Of a DNA stretch of 64,000 nucleotides, positions 61,101 to 64,000 are shown piece by piece. The stretch spans positions 11,212,850-11,276,849 of the forward strand of contig NC_134029.1 of assembly GCF_964204645.1 (NCBI RefSeq), given 5' to 3'. Both the position numbers and the translations under genes were made by a program. The notes under the pieces are model-generated. The model did no database searches, was not told where the DNA came from, and saw only the letters and a program-made list of their open reading frames with translations. The number at the start of each line of letters is the position of its first letter. The first letter of the stretch is position 1. The DNA comes from Tubulanus polymorphus (Eukaryota > Nemertea > Palaeonemertea > Tubulaniformes > Tubulanidae).

Positions 61101-63280
61101 AGAGGTGTTGCTGTGGCTATGTACTTCTGGTGTTTAGTGTGCTTTACTCCTTTTCAGTCCATGACCATAATTTGTAATGAAGTACAATGATTCTTTTGTT
61201 AGTAATTTTGGATAGATCAGAAGGGAAAAAGACAAGGGCCTTTTAGAATATTGATTCATTTGTTATGGAAACCCCTAACTTGGCACTCAGTCTGACAAGT
61301 AGAACTTTTAAGGTTCACAAAGAAAACAGTTTGCTTTGAATAGAAATATCCTCAAAAAGCATATTTTAAATGATTAAACTCTAGCTTGAACATAAGAATG
61401 CCTGTTCTTGAGCAGACATATAAGCATGTTTAAAGTCTAGTACTTTTCATTGGCAGAAATGAATTAAAATATGAATTTTTCAAATGCAATTAGTATTGAA
61501 TGAACAAATTGGAAAAAGTAAAGAAAATTATTTCTCCCAATTATTGGAAAATTACCCCTAAAATTTTGGATCCTGTTCTAGAAATAGAATCAATTTGTTA
61601 TGAGCTATGTACACCGATCCATCCATCGAAAAAAATCACTTCCGTATATCACAATAACTCGTGTAATCAATCCGATTACCGTAATATGAACAAAATTAGC
61701 ATGAAAATGGAAAATTTCCTTCCGATGACATAACACATAAACATAGACAGAGACACACCCATACCCTTGCATTACAAACATTATGTTTACCGCAAGGCAG
61801 AAAGGTCCCAACAGATATGGATATTGCCAACCAGACAGTAATTCCATAGAATAGATGTCCCGCACCTGGAACCTAATCGCAATAGAAAAGATAGTTCTGC
61901 CACTCTTATACTTATAATTACATAGTTTTGCGATAAAACAGAATTACATGTACTTCATTGGACCTAAAAATGTATTGATTATATAAGCCTTAAGAAGGTA
62001 TATGTAACGAATGCGGTTGATTGTTCAATAGGGTATTATAGTATATAGTATAGATAGGTATATCACGGTTTATGGTGTGCTGACCTAGACGTATCGGCCC
62101 CACTCCGCGCGGTTGTGCCACCGCACGGGATTTACGCGAAGCAGCATACACAAACATGGCCACTCTCTCAATTTTCAATGATAGAAATCGTGTGTGCATT
62201 TCAATTATTTCGGCTGTTAGGGTTTTAAGGCACAATATAAGTTGATGATGTGATATGGGGATGTTAATTAATGATAATTCCACAGTGAAGCTAGTGACGA
62301 ATGGTGCCGATTGAGTGTACAGCTGCCAAAAACACTGAAATGTGCGTAGTTGCGTAACTATTTGCAGTGAATTGCAGACGAAACATGAAGCCTTAACGGC
62401 CGTTTAAAAAAAATTATATCAATCGCAATTGTAAAATAAAAATAGATAGAACCTAAGTTAAAATTCTGGCCATTTCTAAAATGTTATTACTTATTTTTAG
62501 TCAGTGCCGAATGTTTATTTTTCCAACATTAATGAGGGGTGGTAGGTAGTCATGCAATTCAAGTCATCATTTATTACACGTTACTTCCGTGTTGTTGAAA
62601 ATCTCGCGAGTCCTGGACCAAACCCCATTGAACAATGTGATCTGTGTGCTGGCCACAAATGCACACAGATCACACTACACTACCCATTACACACTCCAGT
62701 ACCCACAGCTTTCATATATCCATCCAATGATTTAGAGTTTCTTCCTGGATAGATTTCTACATGAGCATAGCTCGTGAATCATCATGTACGCCAACGTCAA
62801 CTGTTGCCAGGGCTACCATAGGCACACGCAAGCTATTTAAACTTCATTGGAAGTCAGATAGAGGGCATATGGGGGTACTGAATGTATGTACTTTTTACGC
62901 ACACCATAGGCATGCATGGTTTTAAATGACATTCGGATATGACAAAGTTTCAATGGTATATACGTATACCTTATTTGGGTTATAACGTATAAATTATCTG
63001 GTCGCGACTGATGCGTTACATCTTAGGTAGACTGTAACATGTTAATAATTCTTGCCAGTCAAATTGATAAAAATAATGAGTTGTTTCTTTGATAAATTGT
63101 ACGATGTTGATTCTGTCATTATCATTCATGAAATTTCTTTCATGTTTTAGTAGGAAACACGAGGATTCTGATGAGGAACGACGTCGCAGACATAAGAAAA
63201 GCAAACGATCGAAACGCGAGAAAGATGATAGCAGCGGAGGAGGAGAATCAAATAAAGATCCATCTCTTCCACCTGAATAA
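19069..63280 (+). CDS. FIP1L1: FIP1L1, pre-mRNA 3'-end-processing factor (17 coding exons)
   Basis: Fip1 is a subunit of the nuclear CPSF complex; it binds poly(A) polymerase, CPSF30 and U-rich RNA to promote cleavage and polyadenylation. The exons give about 517 residues against about 594 in human. In order: [10 protein letters not shown] (residues 24-33), acidic tract with [17 protein letters not shown] (about 75-105), the conserved core (about 130-195) with [24 protein letters not shown]-like sequence that contacts CPSF30 in known family members, Gly/Ser segment (227-270), proline-rich middle (272-395), RD/RE-rich tract (417-475), and a basic end with HKKSKRSK, matching the human C-terminus. 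The introns total about 42.7 kb and are full of mobile elements. All phases fit except exon 1/2, which is one base out. Orthology is secure from the core and the ends. Confidence 0.95.
19277..21579. mobile_element. foldback element with CAGGAACACTTTCC ends
   Basis: The left end (CAGGAACACTTTCCAAAAAC, then GGCTTATTCTGCCAATTTCG) returns inverted at 21490-21579. Both arms are rich in short palindromes such as TTTCGGCGTTTTCCGCC. The flanking octamers GCAGTCGT and GCTGTTAG share only part of their bases, so any target duplication is old. It contains the younger hAT-like insertion at 19534-20689; without this it would be about 1.14 kb. No coding sequence. CAGG termini suggest hAT affinity. Confidence 0.75.
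19534..20689. mobile_element. 1156 bp hAT-like foldback MITE with 8 bp target duplication
   Basis: The ends CACAGGGGCTCGTTACGATA and its inverse match for roughly 440 bases inward on each side, with few differences. GCTAGGTA is present directly on both sides (19526-19533 and 20690-20697), an exact 8 bp target-site duplication, as produced by hAT transposases. No transposase frame is inside, so it would have to be moved in trans. The precise duplication and close arms indicate a fairly recent insertion. Confidence 0.92.
22029..22290 (+). other. short open frame after a CAAAATGGCC start
   Basis: ATG at 22087 in the context AAAATGGCC opens [20 protein letters not shown] followed by TAA, with a CAG|GTGAGG donor-like site just after. 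It resembles the first exon of a gene but the frame closes before the donor. Possibly chance or an upstream exon of an unknown transcript. Confidence 0.2.
22290..22385 (-). repeat. tRNA-like SINE head (minus strand)
   Basis: The minus strand holds GTGTTCGAGTCCCAATTATC, a near-consensus internal B box (GGTTCGANTCC), with GCACTCTCGTGC just before it like an anticodon stem. The acceptor stem does not pair, so it is not a working tRNA gene. Confidence 0.4.
22405..22525. repeat. interstitial telomere-type repeat (CCCTAA)n
   Basis: Several perfect CCTAAC hexamers run at 22440-22465 and degenerate forms (CTCTGGACCCT, CTAGACCCTAAACC) fill the rest. CCCTAA/TTAGGG is the animal telomere repeat, so this is an internal relic. 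Confidence 0.88.
22970..23290. other. GC/CpG-richer island in AT-rich intron
   Basis: Unlike its surroundings this stretch has many CG dinucleotides (GCGAGCGAGACGTGCCGATC, CTCCGCGCGCGAGC). On the minus strand CGGGTTCGAATCCCAGAG at about 23215-23235 matches a tRNA B box, but no A box was found. It could be a promoter-like or SINE-derived segment. Confidence 0.3.
23690..23760. repeat. diverged fragment related to the 19534 hAT MITE
   Basis: GACCCCAGTATCCTTGTACT followed by ATAAAAAAACAAGGGAGCC resembles the terminal part of the 1156 bp element (GACCCAGTATCCTAGGTACC, AAAAGGGAGC). Confidence 0.55.
24099..24596. mobile_element. 498 bp foldback element with GCTTATRC duplication
   Basis: Inverted ends CAGGCACTCGCCGATGGGCT and beyond pair for about 70 bases, and a second inverted pair of 29 bases (AAACGTCTTTAGTAATATAA...) lies inside at 24381-24409 and 24462-24491. 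Flanks are GCTTATGC and GCTTATAC, an 8 bp duplication with one change. The empty site is seen in the third R copy at 29468-29476 (GGGCTTATACCA). hAT-like by end and duplication size. Confidence 0.8.
25138..25570 (+). repeat. modular repeat, internally shortened copy (P4)
   Basis: Contains the GACGCTTC/TTTGGGTTACACGTGTATC block, one GGTCACCAGGGGCGTTGAAT module and the GACCCCTAGTTT end. The palindromic start is decayed. Confidence 0.75.
25911..25960 (+). CDS. FIP1L1: FIP1L1 exon 2, with a seven-A run
   Basis: Bounded by TTATTTGCAG and GTAAGT. The frame that joins exon 3 reads [15 protein letters not shown]. Joined to exon 1 (phase 1) the run of seven A puts the reading one base out and creates an early stop; with six A the junction would be in phase and acidic/lysine-rich as expected. 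An alternative acceptor 13 bases inside (after AAAAAAAG) would also keep phase. Confidence 0.75.
26030..26118 (+). repeat. end fragment of the modular repeat (P5)
   Basis: AAATATTGAAATTGTCACAA through GGACCCCTAG matches the terminal 90 bases of the family, lying about 70 bases after exon 2. Confidence 0.65.
26208..26283 (+). CDS. FIP1L1: FIP1L1 exon 3
   Basis: Acceptor TTTTAACAG, donor GAG|GTTAGT. Encodes [20 protein letters not shown] and QPATE, an acidic linker. Phase 2 in, phase 0 out. Confidence 0.85.
27385..27479 (+). CDS. FIP1L1: FIP1L1 exon 4, acidic tract
   Basis: Acceptor AACTATAG, donor GTAAGT. Encodes an acidic run and [18 protein letters not shown], nearly the human block ([13 protein letters not shown]), the region upstream of the core that contacts poly(A) polymerase in the family. 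Confidence 0.95.
27720..28071 (+). repeat. modular repeat with both ends, short form (P6)
   Basis: It starts with the exact palindrome AGCCCACTTGGGACTTTAGT (CCCAGCGGGCT) and ends TGGACCCCTAG, with one module and a partial one between. At about 350 bases it retains both termini, which shows they are the family's true ends. Confidence 0.85.
28263..28345 (+). repeat. solo palindromic end of the modular repeat (P7)
   Basis: TTTTAGCCCACTTGGGACTT through CGTCCGTCGTCCATCC is present, then identity stops. Confidence 0.8.
28346..30085. other. intron 4 sequence, no gene recognised
   Basis: It includes the third R left arm (29438-29480). Open frames at 29074-29340 and 29437-29619 do not resemble known proteins. 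Confidence 0.35.
30531..31200 (-). repeat. repeat E, copy 1 (inverted), with a stem-loop
   Basis: Inverted relative to 62040-62755. It contains ATCTGTGTGCATTTGTGGCC followed by AGCACACAGATCA, an inverted pair that folds to a stem with a short loop. The E family occurs three times in the window. Confidence 0.8.
31669..32814. mobile_element. 1146 bp DNA element with GACCGGTC-rich ends and TAT duplication
   Basis: Ends AGCCGCATTCACACGAC and (inverted) AGGCGCGTTCACATGAC enclose subterminal clusters of TTTAGACCGGTCTAAATT-type palindromes. Comparison with the intact copy of repeat A (about 1832-1850) gives the empty site and shows a 3 bp duplication, TAT. Three-base duplications are typical of PIF/Harbinger-type elements, but no transposase is present, so the superfamily is unproven. 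It contains a LINE fragment. Confidence 0.82.
32340..32741 (-). pseudogene. LINE endonuclease fragment inside the DNA element
   Basis: The minus-strand frame 32708-32379 starts [20 protein letters not shown] and goes on to FLLQETHI, the first motifs of the AP-endonuclease domain of non-LTR retrotransposons (LxxNxxGL, QETH). A frameshift then leads to [12 protein letters not shown], the next motif. The fragment is flanked by a perfect 14-base repeat, TTGGAACGGTATTT (32326-32339 and 32742-32755). It is the 5' part of the ORF and lacks reverse transcriptase and a 3' tail. Confidence 0.82.
33353..34034 (-). pseudogene. probable LINE ORF1-like remnant
   Basis: Two minus-strand frames (34034-33840 and 33718-33341) read [20 protein letters not shown] and later [19 protein letters not shown] followed by a Lys/Arg-rich tail. 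The [14 protein letters not shown] stretch resembles the region of non-LTR ORF1 proteins just before the C-terminal RNA-binding domain (DxxDIExAHR). A frameshift region between the frames would encode a coiled-coil-like segment. Could belong to the same LINE family as the fragment above, but there is no proof. Confidence 0.45.
34035..35770. other. end of intron 4, nothing recognised
   Basis: No repeat pairs or family-like frames were seen apart from short chance open frames. Confidence 0.35.
35771..35823 (+). CDS. FIP1L1: FIP1L1 exon 5
   Basis: Acceptor TTTTTTGCAG, donor GTATTT. Encodes [17 protein letters not shown], matching the NLNIKxGGRxYGxxG stretch of vertebrate FIP1L1. It follows the largest intron (8.3 kb). 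Confidence 0.9.
36007..36400 (-). repeat. dispersed repeat F, copy 1 of 3
   Basis: CATATATTCATACAAATCAT, AAAAATATCAGTTTTAAAAA and TTTCAAGATCGATTTCTGTG are shared with 45600-45910, and the first part also with 43862-44080. No coding content. The orientation label is arbitrary. Confidence 0.7.
36890..37345 (+). repeat. modular repeat, diverged copy (P8)
   Basis: AACCCACTTCAGACTTAAGT through the CAGAATCCAGTTGTTTT block and the TTGATATTTGGGTTATATC block can be matched; more diverged than the others, so probably old. Confidence 0.7.
38785..38890 (+). repeat. end fragment of the modular repeat (P9)
   Basis: TTCACCAGGGGCATTGAATA to CCCTGAACCCCTAG lies just before exon 6, ending 45 bases from the acceptor. 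Confidence 0.75.
38935..39060 (+). CDS. FIP1L1: FIP1L1 exon 6, start of the Fip1 core
   Basis: Acceptor CATTTTCAG, donor GTAAGC. Encodes [20 protein letters not shown] then [12 protein letters not shown], aligning with VDLDAPGSINGVPxxEVDLDSFEDKPWRKPG of human. Confidence 0.97.
39061..41437. other. intron 6
   Basis: Mostly unrecognised AT-rich sequence with CAATT-rich tracts near 39430. It contains the tandem duplication at 40011-40591. Confidence 0.4.
40011..40591. repeat. tandem duplication, two diverged units of about 260-290 bp
   Basis: TTACCTGCTGCACCCAC opens both units (40011 and 40336), then GTACTTTACATAT, GGGACCGAGTRTCCT, CCCATATGGTCTCAACGGGC and CCCGTGGTTTCCA occur in the same order in both. 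Confidence 0.85.
41438..41556 (+). CDS. FIP1L1: FIP1L1 exon 7, Fip1 motif
   Basis: Acceptor AAATTTTCAG, donor GTGTGT. Encodes [20 protein letters not shown] and [10 protein letters not shown], the most conserved part of the family ([19 protein letters not shown]). Confidence 0.97.
41669..41732 (+). CDS. FIP1L1: FIP1L1 exon 8
   Basis: Acceptor CAATTTCAG, donor GTATGT. Encodes [20 protein letters not shown] with P and the first base of Gly. Little conserved outside the group, but phases match on both sides. Confidence 0.85.
41926..42058 (+). CDS. FIP1L1: FIP1L1 exon 9
   Basis: Acceptor CTTCCAAG, donor GTAAGT at 42059. Encodes [18 protein letters not shown] and so on, comparable with IDVIGQTITISRVEGRRR in human. 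A GT at 42049 is also available but would break phase with exon 10; the GTAAGT site joins to give YENAPLPPG. Confidence 0.88.
42495..43000 (+). repeat. modular repeat, 5' half (P10)
   Basis: Begins with the exact palindromic end AGCCCACTTGGGACTTTAGT and continues through the unique region to the GGATATTCTTTGGAAAGGGA block; modules and distal end are missing. Confidence 0.85.
43079..43215 (+). repeat. tRNA-derived SINE head upstream of exon 10
   Basis: GCCGTAGCTGAGAGTAG resembles a pol III A box and GGGTTTGAATCCCTGCC a B box, followed by a non-tRNA body. No acceptor-stem pairing. Confidence 0.5.
43264..43361 (+). CDS. FIP1L1: FIP1L1 exon 10, proline-rich
   Basis: Acceptor TCTTTTTCAG, donor GTAACT. 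Encodes [20 protein letters not shown] and [13 protein letters not shown], the beginning of the proline-rich region. A tRNA-derived SINE head lies about 50-185 bases upstream of the acceptor. Confidence 0.9.
43862..44080 (+). repeat. dispersed repeat F, copy 2 (partial)
   Basis: TGCTGAGCCTATTACTATAC, GACATGGTTTCCAGAGTAAA and CATATATTCATACAAATCC match 36007-36400; the distal half is missing. Confidence 0.65.
44295..45034. mobile_element. 740 bp inverted-repeat element
   Basis: The left end CCATAAAATAAAAAAGTCTT (then TTTTTCCGGTC) and the right end, inverted, match over about 32 bases with two or three differences. No coding sequence inside and no clear target duplication. Confidence 0.7.
45600..45910 (+). 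repeat. dispersed repeat F, copy 3
   Basis: Shares GACATGGTTTCCAG, AAAAATATCAGTTTTAAAAA and TGTATTTCAAGATCGATTTC with 36007-36400. Confidence 0.7.
46200..47960 (+). repeat. composite repeat block S (three parts also found at 56.9-59.6 kb)
   Basis: Part 46200-46430 (GGGGAATTCCGGCGCTACTA) matches 59415-59640; part 46434-46880 matches 56880-57295; part 47740-47960 (GAAATAGTTGTTGGTGCTAG) matches 57538-57815. Many GCCG/CGGC inverted pairs. The block is probably one element about 1.8 kb long, with fragments dispersed later. Confidence 0.75.
46648..46875 (+). other. open frame TDSETG, copy 1
   Basis: 75 codons from [23 protein letters not shown], then [14 protein letters not shown] and [14 protein letters not shown]. 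The same frame is open in the second copy with mostly conservative differences. Rich in Ala, Gly and Ser, with hairpin-forming GCCGGC DNA. Family unknown; a real gene is unproven. Confidence 0.3.
48194..48283 (+). repeat. tRNA-like sequence, probably SINE
   Basis: GGCCTCGGTAGCTCAGTGAG has an A box (TAGCTCAGTGAG) and GTGGGTTCGAGTCCTGC a B box, with a long variable region between (TCAGTGCTGAGTGAC), as in Leu/Ser-type tRNAs. The 3' end CTGGCTGC does not pair with the 5' GGCCTCG, so it is more likely a SINE head or tRNA pseudogene. Confidence 0.5.
48284..51070. other. rest of intron 10, nothing recognised
   Basis: A 139-codon frame (48252-48671) starts in the SINE head and has no family similarity. 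Short repeated phrases TTTTTGGCAATTTGAACA occur near 49027 and 49237. Confidence 0.35.
51071..51133 (+). CDS. FIP1L1: FIP1L1 exon 11
   Basis: Acceptor CATATTTTAG, donor AAA|GTACGT. Encodes [21 protein letters not shown] stronger-looking GTAAGT four bases downstream would put exon 12 out of frame, so the weaker GTACGT must be used for the full-length protein. Confidence 0.85.
52079..52144 (+). CDS. FIP1L1: FIP1L1 exon 12, proline-rich
   Basis: Acceptor GTTTTCTAG, donor GTAAGT. Encodes [20 protein letters not shown] and D. Confidence 0.9.
52500..52735 (+). repeat. modular repeat, module fragment (P11)
   Basis: Contains GCCACCAGGGGGAGTTGAAT and GGTCACCAGGGGG about 150 bases apart, i.e. one full module, between exons 12 and 13. 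Confidence 0.75.
52799..52847 (+). CDS. FIP1L1: FIP1L1 exon 13, proline-rich
   Basis: Acceptor GTATTTCAG, donor GTATGT. Encodes [15 protein letters not shown]. At 49 bases it is the shortest exon apart from exon 2. Confidence 0.9.
52945..53034 (+). CDS. FIP1L1: FIP1L1 exon 14, proline-rich
   Basis: Acceptor TATTTTTCAG, donor GTATGT. Encodes [20 protein letters not shown] and SGPPPHWEK. The intron before it is only 97 bases, the shortest in the gene. Confidence 0.92.
53400..53471 (+). CDS. FIP1L1: FIP1L1 exon 15
   Basis: Acceptor TTTACTACAG, donor GTAAGG. Encodes [20 protein letters not shown] and WSS, a Ser/Arg-containing bridge to the RD/RE tract. Confidence 0.9.
53472..54683. other. first part of intron 15, nothing recognised
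   Basis: No family-like frame or clear repeat pair. Confidence 0.4.
54684..54837 (+). repeat. perfect 25 bp palindrome heading a repeat-like segment
   Basis: ACCTTCATGACGTAGTCATG plus AAGGT (54684-54708) is an 11-base inverted pair around GTA. The segment runs straight into the next modular repeat. Its layout (T-rich, palindrome, then unique sequence) is like the modular family's palindromic end with different bases. Confidence 0.65.
54838..56036 (+). repeat. modular palindrome-ended repeat, near-complete copy (P12)
   Basis: Starts TTTTTAGCCCACTTGGGACT with the palindrome, continues through the unique region, then modules with CACCAGGGGG-type cores at about 55516, 55668, 55823 and 55948, and ends GGCATGGCGTCCCTGGAC. 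The last few bases of the usual end (CCCTAG) are replaced at the junction with the next repeat. Same structure as P1 in the other orientation. Confidence 0.87.
56215..57450 (+). repeat. repeat E, copy 2, split by a block-S insertion
   Basis: 56215-56570 and 57296-57450 together match 62092-62610; the interruption at 56571-57295 contains the second TDSETG frame. Confidence 0.75.
57077..57292 (+). other. open frame TDSETG, copy 2
   Basis: 71 codons: [20 protein letters not shown], then [20 protein letters not shown] and [12 protein letters not shown]. It differs from copy 1 by an in-frame length change (several codons) while staying open. Confidence 0.3.
57538..57815 (+). repeat. fragment of block S
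   Basis: GAAATAGTTGTTGGTGCTAG, CAGCATTTTAAAGAAATT and AAAAGCCGTCAATTGCC match 47780-47945, with an extra 100 bases near 57570-57670. Confidence 0.7.
57898..58972. mobile_element. 1075 bp non-autonomous hAT-type element
   Basis: Ends CAGGGGTGTAGCCACGGATG and, inverted, CAGGGGCGTAGCCACCTAAA are typical hAT termini (CAGGGGCGTAGCCA). Inside are GGGGGAGTGCCCCCAGGTCC and TCGAGCCTTCGGCGCTCG, features of hAT elements with TTF/ZBED-type transposases. Only small open frames remain. The flanking octamers TGCATATA and ATATATAA are not identical. Confidence 0.8.
58973..59414. other. unrecognised open region
   Basis: A plus frame of 119 codons (59103-59462) runs into block S, so it is probably chance. 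TTGGCCCATGGGCAATTATT at about 59117 recurs as CGCCCATGGGCAATTTATTT at 60780. Confidence 0.3.
59415..59640 (+). repeat. fragment of block S (5' part)
   Basis: GGGGAATTCCGGCGCTACTA, AATTATTTCACTCAT and TTTTAATACCCGGTGATTGT match 46218-46400. Confidence 0.8.
59958..60514. mobile_element. 557 bp inverted-repeat element
   Basis: The left end AGGCCATCCCAAAATAATGG (then TCTGTTTGCCG) matches the right end in inverse over about 30 bases. The interior holds GACCGACCCACTGCCTAC and its near-inverse CTACCTACCGACTC. No coding sequence. Confidence 0.75.
60900..61076 (+). CDS. FIP1L1: FIP1L1 exon 16, RD/RE-rich tract
   Basis: Acceptor GTTGTGTAG, donor GTATGG. Encodes 58 residues of alternating basic and acidic sequence ([39 protein letters not shown]), the RNA-binding mixed-charge region of Fip1. 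Confidence 0.95.
62040..62755 (+). repeat. repeat E, copy 3 (uninterrupted)
   Basis: Longest copy. Includes CATAGAT-free 5' part with GCGGTTGTGCCACCGCACGG, the AAGCCTTAACGGCCGTTTAA segment and the stem-loop GATCTGTGTGCTGGCCACAA/ATGCACACAGATC near 62640-62670. Confidence 0.8.
63154..63280 (+). CDS. FIP1L1: FIP1L1 exon 17, C-terminal
   Basis: Acceptor TTTTAGTAG, terminal codon TAA. Encodes [20 protein letters not shown] then [21 protein letters not shown], close to the human end ([17 protein letters not shown]). The tandem AGs can add or drop one codon. Confidence 0.95.
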
Positions 63281-64000
63281 TGGAAATAATTGAAAATGCT
63301 AGAGTGAATATTCTATGGACTATGGATGAAATAAGGACTATGAATGAAATATTTACAAAGGCATTTAGCGTAGGGAATGTCAACCTCGGTTATTCTGTCC
63401 CTGCTGTATCGTATAAGTGCTAAATATATAGATTGGTTCCATTTTTAAGAAAGTCGAATTCATACTTCTTAATTTCTATTCCGTAGACAAACATGTGATC
63501 CCATTATTCGATTTCTATGTGCAACTTTTTGTGTAATCCATATCAGCTTATAACGTCTGTAGTGAAAAACAGTGTATAGACAGACCACCGTTGTACGCTA
63601 TCAGTCATTGACCTCTATTTAATGATGGGTGCCTGGATTCTTATTAATTTCAAACATTTGTAGCCACACGACATAAAGTACGCAATTTAACAATCTGTAA
63701 ACATGAGTTATAGAGGCTATGCCGTATAGTACCTTATATCACCAAATCCATACCAAAATAAGTTGATCCCGAGTAATATAGATTAGGTTGACCGAGGTTG
63801 ATCGTAATTTCATTGCTTTAACATCATTGAACTTTTAAGTATTGTATGTAAACAATGTGCATATGAATTGTATATACCAGGTAGATTCAAACAACATATT
63901 TATTTTCTTGTTTCAAAGGTTTTCCCTCTCAACAAGAAGTTTGTTGCTCATGGTCCTTCGGGATTAATTATCATGTTGACTGCCAGCTTGATAATATGGT
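63281..64000 (+). other. FIP1L1: FIP1L1 3' UTR and downstream
   Basis: No AATAAA was found in the 720 bases after the stop; a CATAAA at about 63671 and AAATAAG forms are the nearest variants. The poly(A) site may use a variant signal or lie beyond the window. No further gene seen. Confidence 0.4.

Overview
The window looks like animal nuclear DNA, AT-rich, with one large spliced gene, GT-AG introns, interspersed TTAGGG-type telomeric repeats and a dense load of degenerate transposable elements. The repeat content suggests a marine invertebrate, possibly a lophotrochozoan: short tandem-module repeats ending in palindromes, P-like, hAT-like and Ty3/gypsy remnants, and tRNA-derived SINE heads. 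The species cannot be fixed from the sequence.

The one gene I can name is FIP1L1 (Fip1), the cleavage/polyadenylation factor (CPSF) subunit. It runs on the + strand from an ATG at 19069 to a stop at 63280. I resolved 17 coding exons by reading splice sites and phases. They encode about 517 residues: an acidic N-terminus with a WLYG motif, the Fip1 core ending in a [19 protein letters not shown] block, a proline-rich middle, an RD/RE-rich segment and a lysine-rich C-terminus. All junctions keep phase except exon 1/exon 2, which is one base out at a run of seven A. Exon 17 has a tandem TAGTAG acceptor.

Layout. 1-5.7 kb: remnants of Ty3/gypsy pol, an unknown gene fragment, a possible lysine-rich terminal exon with an internal stop, and a minus-strand intron-containing P-element/THAP9-like transposase relic. 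5.8-7.25 kb: the best example of a dispersed repeat with about 153 bp internal modules. 9.2-10.45 kb: a 61 bp minisatellite with a higher-order period of three units. 12.19-17.95 kb: an apparent 5.76 kb element whose two ends are arrays of the palindrome ACACGTGT in inverted orientation. 18.7-19.07 kb: presumed FIP1L1 promoter. 19.07-63.28 kb: FIP1L1, whose introns hold nested hAT-like elements (one with a clean 8 bp target duplication), an inverted copy of the 1.3-2.25 kb repeat carrying a 1.15 kb DNA element that itself contains a LINE endonuclease fragment, several families present two or three times, and a complete hAT-type element at 57.9-59.0 kb. 63.28-64 kb: 3' UTR and downstream DNA.

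Apart from FIP1L1, almost everything with coding potential is broken or unrecognised. The most interesting unexplained structures are the CACGTG-array element, the palindrome-ended modular repeat family, the duplicated TDSETG open frame, and the LINE 5' fragment flanked by a 14 bp duplication inside a DNA element.
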